Positions 24,632 to 34,260 of a stretch of DNA of 64,000 nucleotides are shown here, in pieces (the first letter of the stretch is position 1; each line of letters opens with the position of its first letter). Source of the DNA: Nonomuraea spiralis (GTDB lineage Bacteria; Actinomycetota; Actinomycetes; Streptosporangiales; Streptosporangiaceae); the NCBI RefSeq assembly GCF_014648435.1, contig NZ_BMRC01000009.1, forward strand, positions 1 to 64,000, read 5' to 3'. The notes under the pieces were generated by a model. The model saw only the letters and a program-made list of their open reading frames with translations. It was not told the origin of the DNA and searched no databases. Made by a program: the position numbers and the translations under genes.

Positions 24632-26056
24632 TCAGGCGCGCCGGGTCAGGCGGCCGCCGCCGTTGCGGAAACGCGCCTGGCCGTCGCGGAGGTCATGGTA
24701 GGAGACGAGCAGCAACCGCAGGTAGCCGTCGAACGTCTCCGGCGGGTATCCGGCGGGCGCGAACAGACCAGGCCGGATCGGTACGTATCGCTGCGGCGGG
24801 GCGGACGTCGCGCCGCCGGCGAACTCGGTGAAGATGTGCTCCTGCGAGGCGTCCGCCGGTTCGTAGGTCACCCGCTCCTCAAGCCGGCCGTCGACGATGC
24901 TGACGTCGATGCGGAGCTGGTCGGAGCGGTAGGTGCCCACGTAGGGGGTGAGGTCGACGTCCTGTTCGGGCTCGCTGATCAGGGCGGGGATCCGGACGCC
25001 GAGATGTTCGGTCAGGAGCCACCGCAGGAGCTCGTCCTGCAACATGATCGCGCCCGGGGTGTTGCCGAAGGCGGCGAAGACCAGGTCGTGCTCGGGCATG
25101 ACGCACAGGATGGACACGCCGCCGGGCGAGGCGCCCGACATCGCGAGGACGGTCGTGTCCCCGAACGGGTAGCGCACCCAGCCCAGGCCCATGGGCGGGA
25201 CGTTCGGGGTGTCCATGTCGTACGAGACCTCCTGCATCAGCGCGGTCGAGCCGGCCGACAGGACGCGCGCCCCGGTGGGGGACACCCCGCCCGCCAGGTG
25301 GGTGCGTCCGAAGGCGAGCAGGTCGGCGACGGTGCCGATGGGGGTGCCTCCGGCCGGGCCCCAGGTGTCGGGCAGCGTGAACATGCCCGTGGGCCTGGCC
25401 GCCATGGTGTCCGGGTCGAGGAAGTGGCCGACGGCGGTGCTGCGCAGGATGGCCTGCTCGGCCGAGGTGCTGGAGCCGGTCATGCCGACGGGCCGGTAGA
25501 TGTCGCGTTCGAGCAGGTCGGAGAAGGACAGGCCGGTCACCACCTCCAGCAGGCGGCCCGCCACGATCATGCCGCCGTTGGAGTAGCTGAGCTGCTCGCC
25601 GGGTTCGAACAGGGTGCCGCAACCGCTCGCCAGACCCTCGACGTAGGTCTTCAGGGCGTAGCGGCCCTTGGCGTCGGGGAAGAACAGGTCCGCGTCGATG
25701 CCGTTGGTGTGCGAGATCAGGTGCCGGACCAGGATCTTGTCCGCCGCGCCCGGCACGGTCAGGGCCAGCTCGGGGAGGTACCTCACCACGGGCGCGCCGA
25801 GGTCCAGGACTCCGCGTTCGACCTGCTGGAGGACCAGCGTGGTGGTCAGGACCTTGGTGACGGAGCCGAGCAGGAAGCCGGTGTCCTGGAGCATCGGCGC
25901 GCCGGTGGCGACGTTCGCGACGCCGTGGGCGACGACGATCTGCTCGCCGGCGTGGTGGACGCCGGCCACGAAGCCGGGGATGTCGCCGGCCTCGCAGTGG
26001 GCGGCGGCCTGCTCGCTGATCCGGGCTGCGACTGCGCGCAGTGCGTTGTTGCTCAT
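24632..26056 (-). CDS. Serine hydrolase of the beta-lactamase/class C penicillin-binding-protein family
   Basis: A protein of about 474 residues with the SxxK catalytic motif GFLLGSVTKVLTT (about residue 55) and the YxN-type motif QLSYSNGG (about residue 150). A third motif is plausibly in the VLAMSGASPGG segment. A C-terminal lipocalin-like extension of about 110 residues follows, as in many esterase-type members. No signal peptide is seen, so a cytosolic esterase, peptidase or drug-modifying role is more likely than periplasmic beta-lactam resistance. ATG 26056 is preferred over 26065 because the promoter places the transcript start at that A (leaderless). A MerR regulator gene is co-transcribed downstream. 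Confidence 0.82.
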   Translation of the reverse strand: MSNNALRAVAARISEQAAAHCEAGDIPGFVAGVHHAGEQIVVAHGVANVATGAPMLQDTGFLLGSVTKVLTTTLVLQQVERGVLDLGAPVVRYLPELALTVPGAADKILVRHLISHTNGIDADLFFPDAKGRYALKTYVEGLASGCGTLFEPGEQLSYSNGGMIVAGRLLEVVTGLSFSDLLERDIYRPVGMTGSSTSAEQAILRSTAVGHFLDPDTMAARPTGMFTLPDTWGPAGGTPIGTVADLLAFGRTHLAGGVSPTGARVLSAGSTALMQEVSYDMDTPNVPPMGLGWVRYPFGDTTVLAMSGASPGGVSILCVMPEHDLVFAAFGNTPGAIMLQDELLRWLLTEHLGVRIPALISEPEQDVDLTPYVGTYRSDQLRIDVSIVDGRLEERVTYEPADASQEHIFTEFAGGATSAPPQRYVPIRPGLFAPAGYPPETFDGYLRLLLVSYHDLRDGQARFRNGGGRLTRRA

Positions 26057-26063
26057 GACGGCC

Positions 26064-26095
26064 ATCGTCCGACCCTGCCCCTGGGGCAAGGTCAA
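26064..26095 (-). promoter_or_regulatory. MerR-type promoter with palindromic stretched spacer
   Basis: On the minus strand, TTGACC (26095-26090) is followed by a GC-rich dyad, CCTTGCCCC and GGGGCAGGG, and a weak -10 GACGAT (26069-26064) at about 20 bp. The over-long spacer with a dyad is the hallmark of MerR-activated promoters. The start of transcription would fall at or near ATG 26056. Confidence 0.65.
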
Positions 26096-26118
26096 GCCCT
26101 GAACGGCGAGGAGCCGGA

Positions 26119-26787
26119 TCACGGTCTGAAGCGGTAGCCCATCCCGGGTTCGGTGATCAGATGGACCGGGCGGGCCGGGTCGCGTTCGAGCTTGCGGCGG
26201 ATCTGGGCCATGTACTGGCGCAGGTAGTGGGTCTCCTTGACGAACCTGGCGCCCCACACCTCGGTGAGGACCTGGCGCTGGCTGATCAGCTTGCCGGGAT
26301 GGCGCAGCAGCAGGTCGAGGATGTGCCACTCCGTCGGCGTCAGCCGTACGTTGCTGGAGATCGTCTTGTTCGTGAGGTCGATGACGTGGTCGCCGAGCCG
26401 GATGCTCGCCAGCTCGGCCTCCTGGATGGCGGTGCGCCGGGTCACCGCCCGTACGCGGGCCAGCAGCTCGTCGATGCCGAACGGTTTCGTGACGTAGTCG
26501 TCGGCGCCGGCGTCCAGGGCCTCGATCTTGTCCTGGTTCCCGGCCCGGCCGGACAGCACGATGATCGGGATGCTGCTCCAGCCGCGAAGGCCGTGGATCA
26601 CCTCCACGCCGTCCAGGTCCGGCAGGCCGAGGTCGAGGATGACCAGGTCCGGGGCGGCGTCGGCGGCGGCCCTGAGCGCGGCGGCGCCGTCGGCGGCGAC
26701 GGTGACGTCGTAGTGGCGGGCGGCCAGGTTGATGCGCAGGGCGCGCAGGATCTGCGGCTCGTCGTCCACGACGAGGATGTGGGTCAC
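26119..26787 (-). CDS. kdpE: KdpE response regulator
   Basis: A 222-residue OmpR/PhoB-type response regulator. The receiver domain has the acidic pair VVDDEP, phospho-acceptor ILDLGLPDLDG (Asp near residue 52), VLSGRAG and the conserved Lys in DDYVTKPFG (about 101). The C-terminal winged helix ends in RYF-type GMGYRFRP. Start GTG 26787 overlaps the kdpD stop by 4 bp. With KdpD it switches on kdpFABC under potassium limitation or osmotic stress. Confidence 0.95.
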   Translation of the reverse strand: MTHILVVDDEPQILRALRINLAARHYDVTVAADGAAALRAAADAAPDLVILDLGLPDLDGVEVIHGLRGWSSIPIIVLSGRAGNQDKIEALDAGADDYVTKPFGIDELLARVRAVTRRTAIQEAELASIRLGDHVIDLTNKTISSNVRLTPTEWHILDLLLRHPGKLISQRQVLTEVWGARFVKETHYLRQYMAQIRRKLERDPARPVHLITEPGMGYRFRP

Positions 26788-29327
26788 GGGGTCACCCTCC
26801 GGGAGGTGGCGATGGGCAGGGTGAGGATCATGGTGAGACCGCCGCCAGGCGTCTCCTCGGGTACGAGCGTGCCGCCCATGGCCTCGGCCAGCCCGCGCGA
26901 CAGGGCGAGCCCGAGCCCGACGCCGGAGTGGTTGTCGCGGTCGCCGAGCCGCTGGAACGGCTGGAAGACCCGGTCGTGCGCCTCCACCGGGATGCCGGGC
27001 CCGCGGTCCATCACCCGGATCTCGACGTGGTCGCCGTGCCCGCTCGCGGTGATCAGTACGGCCCGGTCGGGCGGGCTGTAGCGCACGGCGTTGGACATGA
27101 GGTTGACCAGGACCCGTTCGAGCAGCGCGGGATCGGCCAGGACGTCCGGCAGCTCGACGGAGATGTCGCCTTCGATGCGAGCCTGCAGCGGTCCGAGATC
27201 GTCGACGGCCCTCGGCACGACCTCTTCCAGCGCCAGCGGCTGCGCGCTCACGCCGAGCACGCCCGCCTGCAGCCGGCTCATGTCCAGCAGGTTCGCCACC
27301 AGCCGGTCCAGCTTGTCCAGCGACTCCTCCGCGGTGGCGAGCAGCTCGGACCGGTCCCGTTCCGACCAGGCGATCTCGGTGCTGCCCAGGCTCTCGACGG
27401 CGGCCTTGGCGGAGGCGAGCGGCGTACGCAGGTCGTGGCTGACGGCGGCCAGCAGCGCGGTGCGCATGCGGTCGGCCTCGGCCAGCGGGCGGGCGCGTTC
27501 GGCCTCCTGTTGCAGGCGTTCCTGGCGCAGCGCGACGGCGGCCTCGGCGGCGAACGCCTCCAGCACCGTACGGTCGGCGGCCTCCAGCGGCGCGCCCTTG
27601 GCGGCCAGGACCAGCTCCTCGTCGATGACCACGTCGGTGTCGGAGCGTCCCGGACAGGTGGCGGGGGCGCCGCCGGAGGTGGCCACGATCCGCCAGGCGT
27701 CCGGGTCGGACTGGTGGTCGGGGATGCGCGCGGCCTCGGGCTGCCGCTCCAGCAGGGTGACGGAGGTCAGTCCGAACGTCTCGCGCATGCGCTCCAGCAG
27801 CGACGGCACCGCGGCCTCGCCGCGCAGCACGTGGCCGGCCATGGTGGACAGCAGCTCGGCGTCCGCGCCGGCCCGCGCCGCCTCCCTCGTACGGCGGGCG
27901 GCGATGTCCACGATCGTGCTCACCGCGGCCGCCACCAGCACGAACACGACCAGCGCGAACAGGTTCTCCGGCGCGGCGATGGTGAACTCGCCGACCGGCG
28001 GCGTGAAGAACCAGTTGAGCAGCAGCGACCCGCCGACGGCCGCGGTGATGGCCGGCCACATGCCGCCCGCGAGCGCCACCCCGACGGTCAGGCACAGGAA
28101 GAACAGGATCTCGCTGGGCAACGACAGCAGGTCCCGGAACGGCCACAGCGCGGCCGTCAGCAGCGGCATCCCGGCCACCGCCAGCACCCAGCCGGTCGTG
28201 CGCCGGGCACGGGTGAGCGCGGCCCGCGACCGGGCCGGCCGCCGGCCCTTCTTGACCTCCTCGTGCGTGATCATGTGGACGTCGATCGAGCCGGACCGCG
28301 CGGTCGTCTCCACCCCGACGCCCCGGGAGAAGATCTGCGCGAACCGCCCCCTGCGCGACGCCCCGAGCACGAGCTGGGTGGCGTTGACGCCGCGGGCGAA
28401 GTCGAGCAGCGCCCGCGGGACGTCGTCGCCGACGACCTGGTGATAGGTGCCGCCCATGTCCTCCACCAGCGTGCGCTGGCGGGCCAGGCTGGCCGGATCG
28501 GCCCCGGCCAGCCCGTCGGCGCTGGTCACGTGCACGGCCAGCAGGTCGGCACCCTTGGTACGGGCGGCGATGCGGGCGGCCCGCCGGACGAGCGTGTCGC
28601 CCTCGCGGCCGCCGGTCAGGGCGACGACGACACGTTCGCGGGTCTCCCATGTGGTGGCGATGCCGTGGTCGGCGCGGTAGCGGTCGAGCTGGTCGTCCAC
28701 CTTGCCGGCCACCCACAGCAGCGCCAGTTCGCGCAGGGCGGTGAGGTTGCCGACGCGGAAGTAGTTCGCCAGGGCCGCGCTGACCTTCTCGGGGGCGTAC
28801 ACGTTGCCGTGGGCCATCCGCCTGCGCAGCGCCTCGGGCGACATGTCCACCAGCTCGATCTGGTCGGCCCGGCGTACGACCTCGTCGGGCACGGTCTCGC
28901 GCTGCGGCACGCCGGTGATCTCCTGGACGACGTCGTTGACCGACTCCAGGTGCTGGATGTTCACCGTGGAGATCACGTCGATGCCGGCGTCCAGGATCTC
29001 GTCGATGTCCTGCCAGCGCTTGACGTTCGCGGAGCCGGGCACGTTGGTGTGGGCCAGCTCGTCGATCAGCGCCACCTTCGGCCTGCGGGCGATCACGGCC
29101 TCGGTGTCGAGCTCGGTGAACGTGGTGCCGCGGTACCGGAGGGTCTTGCGGGGGATGACCTCCATGCCCTCCAGCAGGGCGGCGGTGCGGGGCCGGCCGT
29201 GGGTCTCGACGAACCCCACGACCACGTCCCGGCCGCGCTCGCGGGCCCTGCGGCCCTCGCCGAGCATCGCGTACGTCTTGCCGACCCCGGGCGCCGCCCC
29301 GAGGTAGACCCGCAGCCGGCCCCTCAC
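26784..29327 (-). CDS. kdpD: KdpD sensor histidine kinase
   Basis: An 847-residue kinase. The N-terminal KdpD domain carries the Walker-A-like GAAPGVGKT (residues 10-18) and DELAHTNVPGS, followed by a USP-like domain (ERVVVALTGGREGDTLV, LVLGASRRGRFAQIF). Four closely spaced membrane helices (about residues 390-500, DUF4118), a GAF-like segment, the H-box AVSHDLRTPLASAKA (about 620) and the ATP-binding NLMSNAVRYSP and GVGLGLALSRGL motifs complete it. The start is GTG 29327, one base after the kdpC stop. It senses K+ or ionic strength and phosphorylates KdpE. Confidence 0.96.
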   Translation of the reverse strand: MRGRLRVYLGAAPGVGKTYAMLGEGRRARERGRDVVVGFVETHGRPRTAALLEGMEVIPRKTLRYRGTTFTELDTEAVIARRPKVALIDELAHTNVPGSANVKRWQDIDEILDAGIDVISTVNIQHLESVNDVVQEITGVPQRETVPDEVVRRADQIELVDMSPEALRRRMAHGNVYAPEKVSAALANYFRVGNLTALRELALLWVAGKVDDQLDRYRADHGIATTWETRERVVVALTGGREGDTLVRRAARIAARTKGADLLAVHVTSADGLAGADPASLARQRTLVEDMGGTYHQVVGDDVPRALLDFARGVNATQLVLGASRRGRFAQIFSRGVGVETTARSGSIDVHMITHEEVKKGRRPARSRAALTRARRTTGWVLAVAGMPLLTAALWPFRDLLSLPSEILFFLCLTVGVALAGGMWPAITAAVGGSLLLNWFFTPPVGEFTIAAPENLFALVVFVLVAAAVSTIVDIAARRTREAARAGADAELLSTMAGHVLRGEAAVPSLLERMRETFGLTSVTLLERQPEAARIPDHQSDPDAWRIVATSGGAPATCPGRSDTDVVIDEELVLAAKGAPLEAADRTVLEAFAAEAAVALRQERLQQEAERARPLAEADRMRTALLAAVSHDLRTPLASAKAAVESLGSTEIAWSERDRSELLATAEESLDKLDRLVANLLDMSRLQAGVLGVSAQPLALEEVVPRAVDDLGPLQARIEGDISVELPDVLADPALLERVLVNLMSNAVRYSPPDRAVLITASGHGDHVEIRVMDRGPGIPVEAHDRVFQPFQRLGDRDNHSGVGLGLALSRGLAEAMGGTLVPEETPGGGLTMILTLPIATSRRVTP

Positions 29328-29328
29328 C

Positions 29329-30153
29329 TCATGCCTTGTCGAGCGCGAGGTTGAGTTCGAGCACGTTGACCGCGGGCTCGCCCATGAATCCGAGGACGCG
29401 GCCGGTGGTGTGCTCCTTGATGAGCCGCTCCACGGCGGCCCGGTCGAGGCCGCGCTCGCGGGCCACGCGGGGCGCCTGGAGCTCGGCGTACGCGACCGAG
29501 ATGTGCGGGTCGAGGCCGGAGCCGCTGGCGGTCACCGCGTCGGCGGGGACGACCGCCGTCGTGTTCCCCCGGACGGGGACCGTGCGCCCGGCGGCGTAGT
29601 CCTCGCCCGGCCTGCCGCACTCGACCTTGACACCCTGGTACGTGGCGACGAACGGGACGGCCGGGCACGCCTGGTTGACGCTGACGACCCGCCCGGGGAA
29701 GACCTTCAGCACCGCGCCGACCCCGTCGGCCGTGCAGTACGGGCGGGCGCCGCTGACGCCCTCCAGCTCGCCGGCCGCCTTGGAACGGGCGCAGACCCGG
29801 GTGAGCAGCGACTGCCTGCCCTCCTCGCCCGCGCCCGGCAGCACGTCCACGACGTCCTCGGGGCCGAGGTTGCTGGCCCCGGACGCGGTCGGGTCGTAGC
29901 CGTCGCCGGCGGCCGACGGGCGGGACTGGAAGTACGTCCTGACCGGATTGCCGTCCTTGTCGGTGAAGGACTGGCCGATCAGGGCACTGCCATGACCGCC
30001 TTCGACGATCGAGCCGTTGGCCCGGCCGTTGAACAGCGCCTGGGCGACGCCGGTGGTGACCAGTGGGTAGACGATGCCGAGCAGCACGGTCAGGACGGCG
30101 ACCGCGCGCAACGCGGCGAGATGCTGGCGGACCCAGCTTGGCAGGCGTTCCAT
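29329..30153 (-). CDS. kdpC: KdpC potassium-transporting ATPase subunit with a cysteine-bearing insertion
   Basis: A 274-residue subunit that stabilises the KdpFAB complex. The N-terminal membrane anchor (LRAVAVLTVLLGIVYPLVT) and signatures YFQSRPSAAGDGYDPTASG and SGSGLDPHISVAYAELQAPR are all present. Most KdpC proteins have 190-200 residues. This one has an extra segment of roughly 80 residues between SNLGPE and the PVRGNTTAVVPADAVT region, containing four cysteines (VCARSK, PYCTADG, NQACPAV, VECGRPG), probably two exported disulphides. The start is ATG directly after the kdpB stop. Confidence 0.95.
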   Translation of the reverse strand: MERLPSWVRQHLAALRAVAVLTVLLGIVYPLVTTGVAQALFNGRANGSIVEGGHGSALIGQSFTDKDGNPVRTYFQSRPSAAGDGYDPTASGASNLGPEDVVDVLPGAGEEGRQSLLTRVCARSKAAGELEGVSGARPYCTADGVGAVLKVFPGRVVSVNQACPAVPFVATYQGVKVECGRPGEDYAAGRTVPVRGNTTAVVPADAVTASGSGLDPHISVAYAELQAPRVARERGLDRAAVERLIKEHTTGRVLGFMGEPAVNVLELNLALDKA

Positions 30154-32256
<2,103 letters not shown>

Positions 32257-32257
32257 G

Positions 32258-33919
32258 TCAGGACAGTCCTTCTGCGATCGGGCCGAGCGCGAGCGCCGGG
32301 AGGAAGGTGAGGGCGACGAGGATCACCGTCACGCCGACGACCATGCCGACGAACTGCGGCCGGTGCGTGGGCAGCGTGCCGGCGCCCGCCGGGACGGGCG
32401 ACTGCGCCGCCAGCGACCCGGCCAGGGCCAGCACCAGGATGATCGGCAGGAACCGGCCGAAGACCATGCACAGGCCGAGCGCCACGTCGTACCACGGGGT
32501 GTTGACGGTCAGGCCGCCGAAGGCCGAGCCGTTGTTGTTGGAGGCGCTGGTGAAGGCGTAGAGGACCTCCGACAGGCCGTGCGGGCCGCCGTTCAGCATG
32601 CTCGCGCGCTGCTCGGGCGAGCCCATCGCGGCGGCGGTGCCGATGAGCACCAGGGCCGGGGTGACCAGGAAGTACAGGGAGGCGAGCTTGATCTCACGCG
32701 CCCCGATGCGCTTGCCCAGGTACTCGGGGGTACGGCCGACCATCAGGCCCGCCACGAACACCGTGATCACGGCGAGGATCAGCATGCCGTACAGGCCCGC
32801 GCCGACGCCGCCGGGCGCGACCTCACCGAGCATCATGTTGAACATCGTCATCATGCCGCCGAACGGCGTGTAGGAGTCGTGGAAGGAGTTCACCGCTCCG
32901 GTCGAGGTGAGCGTGGTCGCCGCGCCGAACGTCGCGGAGTTGGACACCCCGAACCGCAGTTCCTTGCCCTCCATAGCGGCGCCGACGGCCTGCGGGACCG
33001 TGGCGTTGCCGGACAGTTCGAAGACGTTGGTCAGGATCACGCTGGTCAGCGCGATGACGCCCATCACGGCGAGGATCGCGTACCCCTGCCGGACCTGGCC
33101 GACCAGCCGGCCGAAGGTACGGGTGAGCGAGAACGGGATCACCAGGATCAGGAGGATCTCGAACCAGTTCGTCCAGCTCGTGGCGTTCTCGAACGGGTGG
33201 GCGGAGTTGGCGTTGTAGAAGCCGCCGCCGTTGGTGCCCAGCTCCTTGATGACCTCCTGGGAGGCCACCGGGCCGCCGGTGATGCCCTGCGTGCCGCCGG
33301 TCAGCGTGGTCACCTCGTGCACGCCGGAGAAGTTCTGCACCAGGCCGCCGGCCACCAGCACCAGCGCGCCCACGAAGGCGATCGGCAGCAGAACGCGCAG
33401 CGCGCCGCGGACCAGGTCCACCCAGAAGTTGCCGATCGTGCCGGACTTACGGCGGGCGAATCCGCGTACGAGCGCCACCGCGACCGCCATGCCGACGGCC
33501 GCCGAGACGAAGTTCTGCACGGCCAGGGCGGCCATCTGGGTCAGATGGCCCATCGTGGTCTCGCCCGAGTACGCCTGCCAGTTGGTGTTGGTCACGAAGC
33601 TGATCGCGGTGTTCCAGGCGATGTGGTCGGTGACCGGCGCCATGCCCAGGCTGAGCGGCAGCTTGTCCTGGAGGCGCTGGAGGCCGTACACGACCAGGAC
33701 GGAGACGGCCGAGAACGCCAGCAGGCTGCGTGCGTAGACCGGCCAGCTCTGCTCGGCGTCGGCGCGCACCCCGAGCAGCCGGTAGATCCCGCGCTCGGCC
33801 GCGTTGTGCCTCGTCGTGGAGTAGACGCGGAACATGTAGTCGCCGAACGGCTTGTGCACCAGCGCCAGCGCGGCGATCAGGGAGGCGATGAAGATCAAAC
33901 CTGCGACGGTCGTGCTCAT
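32258..33919 (-). CDS. kdpA: KdpA potassium-binding channel-like subunit
   Basis: A 553-residue integral membrane protein of the SKT superfamily with ten hydrophobic helices. Filter-like loops are visible: NTNWQAYSGETTMGHLTQMA, ELGTNGGGFYNANSAHPFEN and SASNNNGSAFGGLT. It forms the K+-selective pore that hands ions to KdpB. Its start overlaps the kdpF stop by 4 bp (ATGA). Confidence 0.97.
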   Translation of the reverse strand: MSTTVAGLIFIASLIAALALVHKPFGDYMFRVYSTTRHNAAERGIYRLLGVRADAEQSWPVYARSLLAFSAVSVLVVYGLQRLQDKLPLSLGMAPVTDHIAWNTAISFVTNTNWQAYSGETTMGHLTQMAALAVQNFVSAAVGMAVAVALVRGFARRKSGTIGNFWVDLVRGALRVLLPIAFVGALVLVAGGLVQNFSGVHEVTTLTGGTQGITGGPVASQEVIKELGTNGGGFYNANSAHPFENATSWTNWFEILLILVIPFSLTRTFGRLVGQVRQGYAILAVMGVIALTSVILTNVFELSGNATVPQAVGAAMEGKELRFGVSNSATFGAATTLTSTGAVNSFHDSYTPFGGMMTMFNMMLGEVAPGGVGAGLYGMLILAVITVFVAGLMVGRTPEYLGKRIGAREIKLASLYFLVTPALVLIGTAAAMGSPEQRASMLNGGPHGLSEVLYAFTSASNNNGSAFGGLTVNTPWYDVALGLCMVFGRFLPIILVLALAGSLAAQSPVPAGAGTLPTHRPQFVGMVVGVTVILVALTFLPALALGPIAEGLS

Positions 33920-34008
33920 CAGAACCGCTCCGGGAACAGCAGGGCGGCGACCATGAAGATCACCAGCGCCGCGACCACCACGAGACCGGTGGCGTTGATC
34001 GCGCTCAC
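33919..34008 (-). CDS. kdpF: KdpF small membrane subunit
   Basis: A 29-residue peptide starting with GTG: one transmembrane helix (ATGLVVVAALVIFMVAALLF) ending in PERF, the usual KdpF form. It stabilises the KdpABC complex. It overlaps kdpA by 3-4 bp and itself overlaps the preceding 27-codon frame. Confidence 0.92.
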   Translation of the reverse strand: MSAINATGLVVVAALVIFMVAALLFPERF

Positions 34009-34088
34009 AGGCGCTCCACCGCCTTCACCACGAGCCCGAAGATCGCGAACACCGCGATCGTCAGGGCGACGAAGATGACGTCTGCCAT
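34005..34088 (-). CDS. 27-residue membrane peptide upstream of kdpF
   Basis: A short frame encodes MADVIFVALTIAVFAIFGLV followed by VKAVERL: one transmembrane helix with a basic C-terminal tail. It has a good ribosome-binding site (AGGAG, 5-7 bp before ATG 34088), and its stop overlaps the kdpF start (GTGA). Its hydrophobic character, coding position and translational coupling argue for a real first gene of the kdp operon. The function is unknown; it could be a second KdpF-like accessory helix. Confidence 0.75.
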   Translation of the reverse strand: MADVIFVALTIAVFAIFGLVVKAVERL

Positions 34089-34176
34089 CCCCACTCCTCA
34101 GCTCTGGAACATTCCTTACCGCCCGGAATGAGCGGTTCCAGACCAAGGAAAACCCGGAAAAAGCCCCGTTTAGCCT

Positions 34177-34230
34177 TTCTTGACGGCATCCCTACGGCGG
34201 GGTCCTGATTCTTGACGCGATCCATACGCG
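34177..34230. promoter_or_regulatory. Direct repeats upstream of kdp, candidate KdpE sites
   Basis: TTCTTGACG-nn-ATCC-n-TACG occurs at 34177-34197 and again at 34209-34228, with exactly 32 bp between starts (about three helical turns). The words TTCTTGACG and ATCCATACG recur upstream of the APC transporter gene. A response-regulator binding role is inferred. Confidence 0.55.
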
Positions 34231-34260
34231 CCACGTCGGGACAGCCCGATTCGGCCCGGC

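Noticed and set aside
26928..29354. An 808-codon rightward open frame
   Set aside because: It is the shadow of kdpD; its translation is dominated by G, R, A, H and D without motifs.
34089..34260. c-di-AMP (ydaO-type) riboswitch ahead of kdp
   Set aside because: I found no convincing conserved ydaO-type core in the 170-bp leader; only direct repeats and short hairpins were seen.
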